Below, piece by piece: positions 1 to 6,479 of a stretch of 14,464 nucleotides of DNA (positions are counted from its first letter, which is position 1; each line of letters starts with the position of its first letter). The notes beneath the pieces were generated by a model that saw nothing but the letters and a program-made list of their open reading frames with translations, did not search any database and was not told the DNA's origin. A program made the position numbers and the translations under genes. The stretch comes from DATARH01 sp035309005. Lineage in GTDB: Bacteria > Pseudomonadota > Alphaproteobacteria > ATCC43930 > CGMCC-115725. Where the stretch lies: NCBI GenBank assembly GCA_035309005.1, contig DATGFP010000008.1, forward strand, positions 1 through 14,464, in the 5' to 3' direction.

Positions 1-698
1 TCGAGAACCTCGGCGGGTTTCTCGAGCATGTCAGCCTGGTGATGGACAACGCCGCCGGCAGCGCCGGCGACATGGTCAATTTGATGACGCTGCACAGCGC
101 CAAGGGGCTCGAATTCGACGTGGTGTTCCTGCCGGGGTGGGAAGAGGGGCTGTTCCCGAGCCTGCGCTCGGTCGAGGAGCATGGTCTGAAGGGCCTCGAA
201 GAGGAGCGCCGCCTCGCCTATGTCGGGCTGACCCGGGCGCGCCGGCAGGCCTTTGTGTCGTTTGCCGCCAACCGGCGCATTCACGGGCAATGGCAGAGCT
301 CGGCGCGCTCGCGCTTCATCGACGAATTGCCGGAAGGGCAGATCGAGCTGGTCAGCGAGATGGGCCTCGGCGCGGCGCCCACCTGGGGCGGCGCGGCCGC
401 CAGTTCGTCCGGCTGGGGCGCCACCTCGCCCGGCTGGGGCGCCGCCTGGGAGCACGCGCGCGACGCCCGCAATACGCGACGGCCGCCGCTGATCGAGAGC
501 GCCCGGCCGCCCCAGGTGGACCGCATGGGCCGCGGTCAGGAGGTTCCGAAAATCGGCGGCTTCACGGTCGGCGACCGGGTGTTTCACCAGAAATTCGGCT
601 ACGGCACGGTGCGCACGGTCGAGGACAACAAGCTGGCGATCGATTTCGAGCACGCCGGCGACAAGAAGGTGATGGACGCCTTTGTCCAGCGCGCCTGA
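1..698 (+). CDS. uvrD: UvrD/PcrA-type DNA helicase, C-terminal part (5' end outside window)
   Basis: Superfamily 1 ATP-dependent 3'-5' DNA helicase acting in nucleotide excision repair and replication/transcription conflict repair. The frame is open from base 3, so only about 230 C-terminal residues are present. Seen: helicase motif V (VNLMTLHSAKGLEF, bases 72-113), the GWEEGLFPS segment, and motif VI (EERRLAYVGLTRARR, about 199-245). A Gly/Trp/Ala-rich linker follows, then the C-terminal Tudor-like module (GDRVFHQKFGYGTV ... KVMDAFV) that in UvrD/PcrA contacts RNA polymerase. The linker holds two tandem 21-bp units (409-429, 430-450) giving SGWGATS-PGWGAAW. The stop codon lies inside the start of prmA (17-nt overlap), suggesting translational coupling. 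The family assignment is firm; the choice of uvrD over a close paralogue rests on the C-terminal module. Confidence 0.93.
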   Translation, partial: ENLGGFLEHVSLVMDNAAGSAGDMVNLMTLHSAKGLEFDVVFLPGWEEGLFPSLRSVEEHGLKGLEEERRLAYVGLTRARRQAFVSFAANRRIHGQWQSSARSRFIDELPEGQIELVSEMGLGAAPTWGGAAASSSGWGATSPGWGAAWEHARDARNTRRPPLIESARPPQVDRMGRGQEVPKIGGFTVGDRVFHQKFGYGTVRTVEDNKLAIDFEHAGDKKVMDAFVQRA

Positions 699-1581
699 CC
701 ACCGCGCGATTACCGGTCCCTTGCGCATCACGGCGGAGATCACGGGCGCCGAGGCGGCGCTGGCGGTCGCGGCGGCGCTCGACGAATTGGCCGGGGCGGT
801 CAGCGCCTTCGAGACCAGCGAAGCAGATGCGCTGTGGCGGGTCGAGGCCTATCCGCGGGCGCGTCTGCTCGATGCGGCGCTGGAGGTGCGGCTGCGGCTG
901 ATTGCGGCCGCTGTCGGCGGCCGGCTAATCAACATCGGCGAAGAGCGCTTGCCGGCGCGCGACTGGCTGGCGGAAAACCGCCGCGCTTTCCCGCCCTTGC
1001 GGATCGGGCGCTTTTTTATCCATGGTTCGCATTGGCGGGGAGCCGCGCCACCCGGGACGATCGGCGTCGAGATCGATGCGGCGACCGCGTTCGGCACCGG
1101 CGAACACCCCTCGACCCGCGGCGTTCTACTGGCGCTCGACGCGCTGGCGCGGCGCCGCCGCTGTCGCCGGCCGCTCGACATCGGCACCGGCAGCGGCGTC
1201 CTGGCGATCGCCGCCGCCAAGCTGCTGCATCGCGTGGTGCTGGCGAGCGATGTCGATTGCGCCGCGGTGGGGGTCGCGGCGCATCATGTGCGGCGCAACG
1301 GCCTCGCCGGGCGGGTCCGGCTGGTCTGCGCCCCGGGCTATCGCAGCCGCGCGGTGCGCCGCGCGCGCTACGACCTGATCGTGGCGAATATTCTCGCCCG
1401 CCCGCTGGCGCTGATGGCGCGCGATTTGGCGAGCGTCCTGCTGCCGGGCGGGGTTGCCGTACTGGCGGGGTTGCTGGAGCGGCAGGAGGGGTTGGTAATC
1501 GCGGCGCATCGGGCACAGGGCCTTGCCCTCACGCGCCGCATCGTCATCGAAGGATGGTCGACCCTGATAATGTGCCGGTAA
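682..1581 (+). CDS. prmA: Ribosomal protein L11 methyltransferase (PrmA-like)
   Basis: SAM-dependent methyltransferase expected to methylate ribosomal protein L11 (RplK) in the cytoplasm. The 299-residue length is normal for the family. The PrmA signature AFGTGEHPST is at residues 136-145, SAM-binding motif I (LDIGTGSG) at 165-172, and the catalytic-region motif DLIVANILA at 231-239. The start is taken at TTG 682, which lies inside uvrD. It is the start that leaves an N-terminal domain of normal length, but there is no strong ribosome-binding site, so initiation probably depends on coupling to uvrD translation. A slightly later start is possible. The C-terminus is convergent with the DUF1127 gene, leaving only 11 bp between the two stops. 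Confidence 0.88.
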   Translation: MSSAPDHRAITGPLRITAEITGAEAALAVAAALDELAGAVSAFETSEADALWRVEAYPRARLLDAALEVRLRLIAAAVGGRLINIGEERLPARDWLAENRRAFPPLRIGRFFIHGSHWRGAAPPGTIGVEIDAATAFGTGEHPSTRGVLLALDALARRRRCRRPLDIGTGSGVLAIAAAKLLHRVVLASDVDCAAVGVAAHHVRRNGLAGRVRLVCAPGYRSRAVRRARYDLIVANILARPLALMARDLASVLLPGGVAVLAGLLERQEGLVIAAHRAQGLALTRRIVIEGWSTLIMCR

Positions 1582-1592
1582 TCAGCCGGGGG

Positions 1593-1838
1593 TTAGCGGT
1601 GGCCGGGCGCCAGGCCGGCGGAACGGCTGAGCGCGGTGGCGGGGCCGACGACTGGCGACGCTTCGAGCCTGGCGGCTTCCTCGAAGCTCATGATCAAGGC
1701 CGGGATCTGTGAGCGGTGGATGCCGATATCGGCCAGCGAGCGGTCGTCGAGCGCCGTCAGCTCATCGTAGGCGCGCTGCCGGTTCCGCCAATTGGCGAAC
1801 GCGGACCGCAGCCCGACAAAGAGATTGATCAGCGACAT
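1593..1838 (-). CDS. DUF1127 domain small protein
   Basis: An 81-residue basic protein. Residues about 12-47 (FANWRNRQRAYDELTALDDRSLADIGIHRSQI) carry the hallmark DUF1127 (YjiS-like) pattern with Trp, Arg and the LDDRSLADIGI core. Short DUF1127 proteins of alphaproteobacteria have been linked to RNA turnover and to phosphate and carbon metabolism; no specific role can be read here. The 34 residues after the domain are low-complexity and Ala/Ser-rich, longer than in the minimal ~45-residue members. The ATG at 1838 is preceded by a good ribosome-binding site (GAGGAG, complement of 1847-1852). An imperfect palindrome sits immediately upstream of that site, so the gene is probably regulated. Confidence 0.85.
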   Translation of the reverse strand: MSLINLFVGLRSAFANWRNRQRAYDELTALDDRSLADIGIHRSQIPALIMSFEEAARLEASPVVGPATALSRSAGLAPGHR

Positions 1839-1853
1839 CGTTTTTACTCCTCA

Positions 1854-1879
1854 CCCATTGGTGCACTGCACAAAATGGG
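1854..1879. promoter_or_regulatory. Imperfect palindrome upstream of the DUF1127 gene, candidate operator
   Basis: Outer arms CCCATT (1854-1859) and AATGGG (1874-1879) enclose an inner inverted repeat GTGCA-C-TGCAC (1861-1871). The two dyads are off-centre by half a base. The element abuts the DUF1127 ribosome-binding site and would overlap the inferred transcription start. It could be a repressor operator or a hairpin in the leader. A related core (GGCACTGCAACAA) recurs at 1965-1977 in front of the aminopeptidase gene. Confidence 0.5.
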
Positions 1880-1880
1880 G

Positions 1881-1886
1881 ATTATC
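1881..1886 (-). promoter_or_regulatory. Possible -10 element of the DUF1127 gene
   Basis: On the minus strand this reads GATAAT, a good -10 hexamer. It would start transcription near 1874, inside the palindrome at 1854-1879. No convincing -35 lies 16-18 bp upstream, so an activator or an alternative sigma factor would be needed. Tentative. Confidence 0.35.
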
Positions 1887-1984
1887 GGAGGTCTATCCAC
1901 GCAGAAATGTGCAGATCAGCCATGTTTTAAGGTCAGGCCCGCTGACACATCTCCGCCATGTTTTGGCACTGCAACAAAGCTCGT

Positions 1985-2009
1985 TTGACGCGCCGCCGCG
2001 CGCTAGACT
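1985..2009 (+). promoter_or_regulatory. Weak promoter candidate for the aminopeptidase gene
   Basis: TTGACG (1985-1990) resembles a -35 box and TAGACT (2004-2009) a -10 box, but the spacer is only 13 bp, too short for a standard sigma-70 promoter. Listed because it is the best match in front of the gene. Confidence 0.25.
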
Positions 2010-2037
2010 GATTGAAATTTGCGACAGGAGCCTCTCG

Positions 2038-4077
2038 ATGACGGCAGCACCGCCGGACCCGCGCCAGTTGGCGCAATTGCTGAAGGCAGCCGGGTCGACG
2101 CTCGACCCCGACGCGGTCGCCGGGCTGATCGCCGGCGTCCTGGCGGCGCCGCCCGAGATCGGCACGAGCTGGCATGCGCTGGTCGCCGACCCGACGCCGC
2201 CGGCCTTGGCCGCGGCGCTGGAAGCGATGCGCCGCGATCTCGCCGAGGATTACCGCGACGGCCTCGGCAACGAGGATTTCGCCCGGCTGCCGCGCGCCGC
2301 ACGCCTTGCCCTGCTGCGTGAGGGGCTGAAGGCGCGCCGGCTCGACGGCTTCATCGTGCCGCGCGCCGACCAGCACCAGGGCGAATATGTGCCGGCGTGC
2401 GGCCAGCGCCTCGCCTGGCTGACCGGCTTCACCGGCTCGGCCGGCATGGCGATCGTGCTCGCGGACCGCGCCGCCCTCTTCGTCGACGGCCGCTACACGC
2501 TGCAGGCCGCAGCCCAGATCGACGGCGAAGCGTTCGAAATCCGCCATCTGATCGACGAGCCGCCGGCGCACTGGCTCGCTGGGGCGCTGAAGCAGGGCGC
2601 CAGCGTCGGCTACGACCCCTGGCTGCACACCCCGCAGGAGGTCGAGCGGCTGCGCGCCGGGGCCGAGCGCGCCGGGGCGAGCCTCAAGCCGGTCGCGAAC
2701 GTGGTCGATCACGTCTGGCCCGGCCGGCCGGCGGCGCCGCTCGCGCCGGTGGTGCCGCATCCCGATGCCTTCGCCGGCGAGAGCGCGGCGGCGAAGCGCG
2801 CCCGGCTCGGCCGCGCGCTGGCCGAGGAGGGCGTCGCGGCGGCGGTGCTGACGATGCCGGAATCGATCGCCTGGCTGCTCAACATCCGCGGCGGCGACGT
2901 CACCCATACGCCGCTGCCGCTATCGTTTGCGATTCTGCGCCAGGATGGCGGCGTCACGCTCTTCATCGACCGCCGCAAGCTCACCCGCGGCCTCGAACGC
3001 CACCTCGGCAACGCGGTGAGGATCGAGCCGCCGGAAGGGCTCGGCGCGGCGCTCGAAGTCCTCGCTGCTGCCGGCGCGCCGGTCCAGGTCGACCCGGCGA
3101 CCGCCGCGTCGTGGATATTCGACCGGCTGACGGAGGCCGGCGCGCGCATCCATCGCGCCGCCGACCCGTGCCTGTTGCCGAAGGCGTGCAAGAACCCGGT
3201 CGAGGTCGCCGGCACCCGCGCCGCGCACCGCCGCGACGGCGCCGCGGTCACCCGCTTTCTGGCCTGGCTGGCGCAGGAGGCGCCAAAGGGCGAACTGCGC
3301 GAGATCGCCGCCAGCGACCGGCTCGAGGCCATTCGCCGCGAGGGCGAGAATTTTCGCGACCTCAGTTTCCCGACGATCTCGGGCGCCGGCTCGAACGGCG
3401 CGATCGTGCATTACCGCGCGACCCCGGAATCGGAGAAGCGGCTGGAGCCGGGGACGCTCTTCCTGCTCGATTCCGGCGCGCAATACCTCGACGGCACGAC
3501 CGACATCACCCGCACTGTCGCGATCGGCACCCCGAGCGAGGAGATGCGCGACCGCTTTACCCGGGTCCTCAAGGGCCACATCGCGCTCGCCACCGCGCGC
3601 TTTCCGAAAGGCACGACCGGCGCCCATCTCGACGCGCTGGCGCGCCGCGCGCTGTGGCAGAAGGGGCTCGACTACGACCACGGCACCGGCCACGGCGTCG
3701 GCAGCTATCTCTCGGTGCACGAGGGGCCGCAGCGCATCTCGAAGGCGCCGAACGCGCAGCCGTTATTGCCGGGAATGATCGTGTCGGACGAGCCCGGCTA
3801 TTACAAAACCGGCGCCTACGGCATCCGCATCGAAAACCTGATCGTCGTGCAGCCGTCCGAGGATAGCCGGGCCGAGGCGGGCGAGCGCGACATGCTGCGT
3901 TTCGAGACGCTGACCCTGGCGCCGATCGACCGCAGCCTCGTCGTGCCCGAACTCCTCGAAGATGAGGAGATCGCCTGGCTCGACGCTTACCACGCGCGGG
4001 TCCGCGAGACACTGGCGCCGCTGGTCGACCGCGGCACCGCGCGCTGGCTGGAGGAAGCGACCGCGCCGCTCGGTTAG
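2038..4077 (+). CDS. Xaa-Pro aminopeptidase (aminopeptidase P, M24B), three-domain type with N-terminal extension
   Basis: Metallopeptidase that removes the N-terminal residue from peptides with Pro in second position; cytosolic peptide turnover. The protein has 679 residues. The ATG at 2038 has AGGAG 7 nt upstream; the longer open frame back to 1792 lacks these signals. Order: an extra N-terminal ~80 residues, a first creatinase-like domain from about 87 (LLREGLKARRLDGFIVPRAD, LTGFTGSAG, FVDGRYT), a second creatinase-like domain, then the catalytic pita-bread domain. Likely metal ligands are D478 (LLDSGAQY), D489 (TTDITRT), H552 (GTGHGVGSY), E585 (SDEPGYY) and E599 (GIRIENL). Their 11/63/33/14 spacing fits eukaryote-type XPNPEP1-like enzymes better than E. 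coli PepP. A short C-terminal domain follows. The extension is unusual for a family of about 600 residues. Its stop overlaps the convergent secreted-protein gene by 4 bp. Confidence 0.92.
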   Translation: MTAAPPDPRQLAQLLKAAGSTLDPDAVAGLIAGVLAAPPEIGTSWHALVADPTPPALAAALEAMRRDLAEDYRDGLGNEDFARLPRAARLALLREGLKARRLDGFIVPRADQHQGEYVPACGQRLAWLTGFTGSAGMAIVLADRAALFVDGRYTLQAAAQIDGEAFEIRHLIDEPPAHWLAGALKQGASVGYDPWLHTPQEVERLRAGAERAGASLKPVANVVDHVWPGRPAAPLAPVVPHPDAFAGESAAAKRARLGRALAEEGVAAAVLTMPESIAWLLNIRGGDVTHTPLPLSFAILRQDGGVTLFIDRRKLTRGLERHLGNAVRIEPPEGLGAALEVLAAAGAPVQVDPATAASWIFDRLTEAGARIHRAADPCLLPKACKNPVEVAGTRAAHRRDGAAVTRFLAWLAQEAPKGELREIAASDRLEAIRREGENFRDLSFPTISGAGSNGAIVHYRATPESEKRLEPGTLFLLDSGAQYLDGTTDITRTVAIGTPSEEMRDRFTRVLKGHIALATARFPKGTTGAHLDALARRALWQKGLDYDHGTGHGVGSYLSVHEGPQRISKAPNAQPLLPGMIVSDEPGYYKTGAYGIRIENLIVVQPSEDSRAEAGERDMLRFETLTLAPIDRSLVVPELLEDEEIAWLDAYHARVRETLAPLVDRGTARWLEEATAPLG

Positions 4078-4328
4078 TGGCCGCTTACCCGCGGGCCGGG
4101 ATACTGGGTCGACCAGCCGGGCTGGTAGCCGTAAGGGTTACCGTAGCCGGGAGCGTATTGGTCGCCGGGGTATTGATAGGCGCCGCTATAGGGCTGCGCG
4201 TAGGCGGGGGGCTGGGCGCCGCATGACCAGGCATACCCGGTCCACACGCATTGCGCCTGGGCGCCGCCGGAAAACGCGACCGCGGCGAGCGCAAACGCCC
4301 CAACCGCACTGAACAAAGCTGTCTTCAC
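4074..4328 (-). CDS. Small secreted Tyr/Gly/Pro-rich protein, function unknown
   Basis: I do not recognise a named family. The product has 84 residues. The start is taken as GTG 4328 because AGGAG lies 8 nt upstream and a clean Sec signal peptide begins there: VKTALFSAVGAFALAAVAFSGGAQA, with predicted cleavage at AQA|QC. An upstream ATG at 4361 would add 11 polar residues and spoil the signal. The mature part (about 58 residues) has two Cys close together (CVWTGYAWSC) followed by Tyr/Pro/Gly-rich repeats (YAQPYSGAYQYPGDQYAPGYGNPYGY). Such small extracytoplasmic proteins are common in alphaproteobacteria and are usually unannotated. The leader carries an 8-bp inverted repeat (4357-4395). The stop overlaps the aminopeptidase stop. 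Confidence 0.72.
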   Translation of the reverse strand: MKTALFSAVGAFALAAVAFSGGAQAQCVWTGYAWSCGAQPPAYAQPYSGAYQYPGDQYAPGYGNPYGYQPGWSTQYPGPRVSGH

Positions 4329-4356
4329 TGGGTTTCTCCTGCTGGTGGATTGACGA

Positions 4357-4395
4357 ATCAACAGGAATGGCCCGAGCGAGCTCGCGGCTGTTGAT
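4357..4395. promoter_or_regulatory. Inverted repeat upstream of the secreted-protein gene
   Basis: ATCAACAG (4357-4364) and CTGTTGAT (4388-4395) are perfect 8-bp arms around a 23-nt interior. The interior contains a perfect 10-bp palindrome GCGAGCTCGC (4376-4385). It lies 29 bp upstream of the GTG start of the minus-strand gene, in the leader or promoter. It may be an operator or an RNA hairpin. Confidence 0.4.
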
Positions 4396-4458
4396 GCGCT
4401 GACCAGTCAACGATAAATAATTGCGCGAGTTCCGGACTCTGCTTCTGATTGCAGAGGG

Positions 4459-5427
4459 TCAGAACCAGCGCGACTTATCGACGAGGTTGCGCAATGGCTG
4501 GCCGGCGAGGAAGCGCCGGCAATTGTCGCTCAACACCTCGAAGCGGCGGTCTTCGAGATAGGGGCCGTAGCCGGCGGTATGCGGCGTGATCAAGACGCCG
4601 GGCATCGTCCACAGAGGGTGGTCGGCCGGCAGCGGCTCCTTTTCAAACACATCGAGCGCCGCGCCGGCGACCTCGCCGGCTTTGAGCGCCGCGACGAGGT
4701 CGTCGAGCCTCGTCGTCATGCCGCGGCCGATATTGATGAAGAAGGCGCCGCGTTTCATGCGCTGGAAGCGGGCGCGGTTCATCAAGCCCTCGGTCTCGGG
4801 GGTGTGCGGCACGGTCATGATCACGAAATCGGCCTGCGGCAGCAGCCGATCGAGATCCGCGGCGCGGTGCAGTTCGGCCACCCCGGGCGGCGGCACGGCG
4901 CGGCGCTCGTCGACCCCGATGACGCGCATTCCGAAGGCGCTCGCCAGCCGCGCCACCTCGGCGCCGATGCCGCCGACCCCGACAACGAGCGCGGTCGCCT
5001 CCGGCAGGTGGACGACGCCGCTGTCCGGCGGCAGCTTTTTCCACTCGCGGCGCTGCTGCTGCGGCAGGTAGGTTTGCAGGCCGCGCGCGAAGGCCAGCAC
5101 AAAGGCCATCACATGCGCGCCGATATGGTCGTTGTAGATTTCGCGGAAATTGGTGATCGCGACCGGGTGCTCGATCAGCTCCTTGTAGTAATAGCCGGCC
5201 GGCGGAGCCGCCTGCGGCGCCTGCAGCCAGCGCAAGCGCTCGGCGCGCGTCAGAAGCGCCGGCGGGATCGTGCCGAAGGCACCTTCGGCGGTGGGAATCG
5301 CCTGCTCGGCCCCCGCCATCGTCTCGGGCGCGATGATTTCGAGCCCGGGGTTGGCGTCGGCGAGGCGCTGCGCCCACTCGCGCGTCCTCTCGCTTTGCGG
5401 CGGCAGCATCAGGAAGGTGACGGGCAT
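4459..5427 (-). CDS. D-isomer-specific 2-hydroxyacid dehydrogenase
   Basis: NAD(P)-dependent oxidoreductase of the D-2-hydroxyacid dehydrogenase superfamily, 322 residues, interconverting 2-keto acids and D-2-hydroxyacids; the substrate cannot be read from sequence. Seen: Rossmann motif GVGGIG at 150-155 with an acidic residue after the second strand (GVDERR, D173), catalytic Arg235 (NIGRG), Glu264 (DVFEKEPLP) and His283 (ITPHTAG). The usual VDE after the NxGRG motif is replaced by TTRLDD, and the usual AEH of the substrate domain reads GAH (YNDHIGAHVMAF), so it belongs to a side branch. ATG 5427 is chosen because GGAGG sits 7 nt upstream; the frame is open to 5604 but without start signals. 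It is related at superfamily level to the gene at 6480, without being a recent duplicate. Confidence 0.88.
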   Translation of the reverse strand: MPVTFLMLPPQSERTREWAQRLADANPGLEIIAPETMAGAEQAIPTAEGAFGTIPPALLTRAERLRWLQAPQAAPPAGYYYKELIEHPVAITNFREIYNDHIGAHVMAFVLAFARGLQTYLPQQQRREWKKLPPDSGVVHLPEATALVVGVGGIGAEVARLASAFGMRVIGVDERRAVPPPGVAELHRAADLDRLLPQADFVIMTVPHTPETEGLMNRARFQRMKRGAFFINIGRGMTTRLDDLVAALKAGEVAGAALDVFEKEPLPADHPLWTMPGVLITPHTAGYGPYLEDRRFEVLSDNCRRFLAGQPLRNLVDKSRWF

Positions 5428-5578
5428 CGCTTGCCTCCGAAAATTGGCGACGGCAGCATCCGCCCTCGCCCGCCCGGTCGCAAGCCCGCGCAATCCGCCT
5501 GCGGCAATGCCAATTTGGCGCTTGGGCCGGCTCCATTTCGACAACGCCGGGGTAGCGGATCGTGTTACCGTATAGATC

Positions 5579-5950
5579 GTGGCCGATGACGATCTTGCAC
5601 GCACGCTACTCGCCCGGATGCAGGCTCTGGGTCATATCCGGCTCGCTCATGGCGTAGTCGGGAAAACCAGCATTGTGGCGGGAATTGTTTTTCTGGTGCT
5701 CGGCGGTATCGCGTTGCGGCTCGCTCCGGATCTTCTATTCGCATTCGCAGCGATGCTGCTCCTGGCGTTCCTTTTGTATCTTGGCGCGATGCTGTGGTTC
5801 GCGCATCGCCATCCCGAACAGGCCCTCTTGGAAGGTGCCGAGATCATCCAATATCGTCAGCAGGACATGGCTGCCAAGGGGGTGGCGGAATTGCCGCCTT
5901 CGCAGCCCATCAACCCAATACCGTCGCCGGTAGAGGAGCCGGAGAAATGA
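5579..5950 (+). CDS. Small membrane protein with two predicted helices, function unknown
   Basis: A 123-residue protein. Residues about 31-50 (SIVAGIVFLVLGGIALRLAP) and 51-73 (LLFAFAAMLLLAFLLYLGAMLWF) are two adjacent transmembrane helices. A cytoplasmic-type tail follows (HRHPEQALLEGAEIIQYRQQDMAAKG) and ends in a Pro-rich stretch. The HPEQALLEGAE tail looks conserved-family-like, but I cannot name the family. The start is the GTG at 5579, the first possible start after an in-frame TAG at 5573; no clear ribosome-binding site precedes it, and ATG 5618 is an alternative. The stop overlaps the next gene by ATGA, so the two are probably translationally coupled. GC is about 55%, lower than the flanks. 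Confidence 0.65.
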   Translation: MADDDLARTLLARMQALGHIRLAHGVVGKTSIVAGIVFLVLGGIALRLAPDLLFAFAAMLLLAFLLYLGAMLWFAHRHPEQALLEGAEIIQYRQQDMAAKGVAELPPSQPINPIPSPVEEPEK

Positions 5951-6378
5951 TATCACGCCGTATATTTTACATCGGACTCAGGTGGAAGGAATTTCCGCAA
6001 GATTTTGGGATTGTGGATCGTGCACTTGATCCGCTGGGTGATTGGATTCGCGTTAACGGCCTTACTTGGCTGCTGTCGTCGACATATTCATCCAAAAAGA
6101 TCTACGAGACCCTTTTACACACCACCAATTTGGCAGACCAAATCTTAGTCATTGCGCTCGATCCAACGGATCGTTTTGGCTGGGCCCCCGGATGGATTTG
6201 GGATTGGATTGACAGCCAACGGCAGGAGTCGCCCCGTCCGCTGGCTGACCTTATCACCCGAAGAACTGAGGCCGGGGCTGGCCTTATCGGCAAGACATCA
6301 GCGGCTGGGGGCATCGGCGGCCAAGGAACGTTTGGTGGTGCTATCTCGGGCGAAGCCCCCGGGCGTTCACGGTGCTGA
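5947..6378 (+). CDS. Hypothetical protein with a SinR/Cas2-like ferredoxin-fold pattern
   Basis: A 143-residue product. ATG 5947 overlaps the upstream stop as ATGA and has GAGGAG at 5933-5938, 8 nt upstream. Order of predicted elements: strand (RRIFYIGLRW), helix (FGIVDRALDPLGDWI), strand with Trp (LTWLLSSTYS), helix (SSKKIYETLLHTTNLADQ), strand (ILVIALDPTD), then GWAPGWIWDWI. This beta-alpha-beta-alpha-beta layout, with a W-x-x-x-S-x-x-S strand and a D-x-I/L-L-V strand, recalls the small SinR-like proteins related in fold to Cas2 and VapD. That is pattern resemblance only; no CRISPR array is present and no catalytic residue can be assigned. The last ~40 residues (from about ITRRTEAGAG) are Gly/Ala-rich and look like read-through into non-coding sequence. 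The first 240 bases are about 47% GC by count, far below the neighbours, which suggests transfer. Confidence 0.55.
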   Translation: MISRRIFYIGLRWKEFPQDFGIVDRALDPLGDWIRVNGLTWLLSSTYSSKKIYETLLHTTNLADQILVIALDPTDRFGWAPGWIWDWIDSQRQESPRPLADLITRRTEAGAGLIGKTSAAGGIGGQGTFGGAISGEAPGRSRC

Positions 6379-6479
6379 CAGGAAGTGCGCCACCGGGTTG
6401 ACTTTGCGCTTGGGGCCCCTCGCCCGCTCTCGCTACGATGCCGGCCCGGACGACAACCCCGCGCAGAGGAGACGCCGCA

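Noticed and set aside
1792..2037. N-terminal extension of the aminopeptidase to 761 codons.
   Set aside because: It crosses the DUF1127 start and the regulatory repeats and lacks a ribosome-binding site; AGGAG precedes ATG 2038.
5947..6378. Cas2 gene of a CRISPR locus.
   Set aside because: No repeats, no Cas1 and no other cas genes in the window. The resemblance is to the broader SinR/Cas2-like fold only.
6398..6438. TTGACT at 6398 with TACGAT at 6433 as a promoter for the 6480 dehydrogenase.
   Set aside because: The spacer is 29 bp, far beyond the 16-18 bp expected, so I do not call it.
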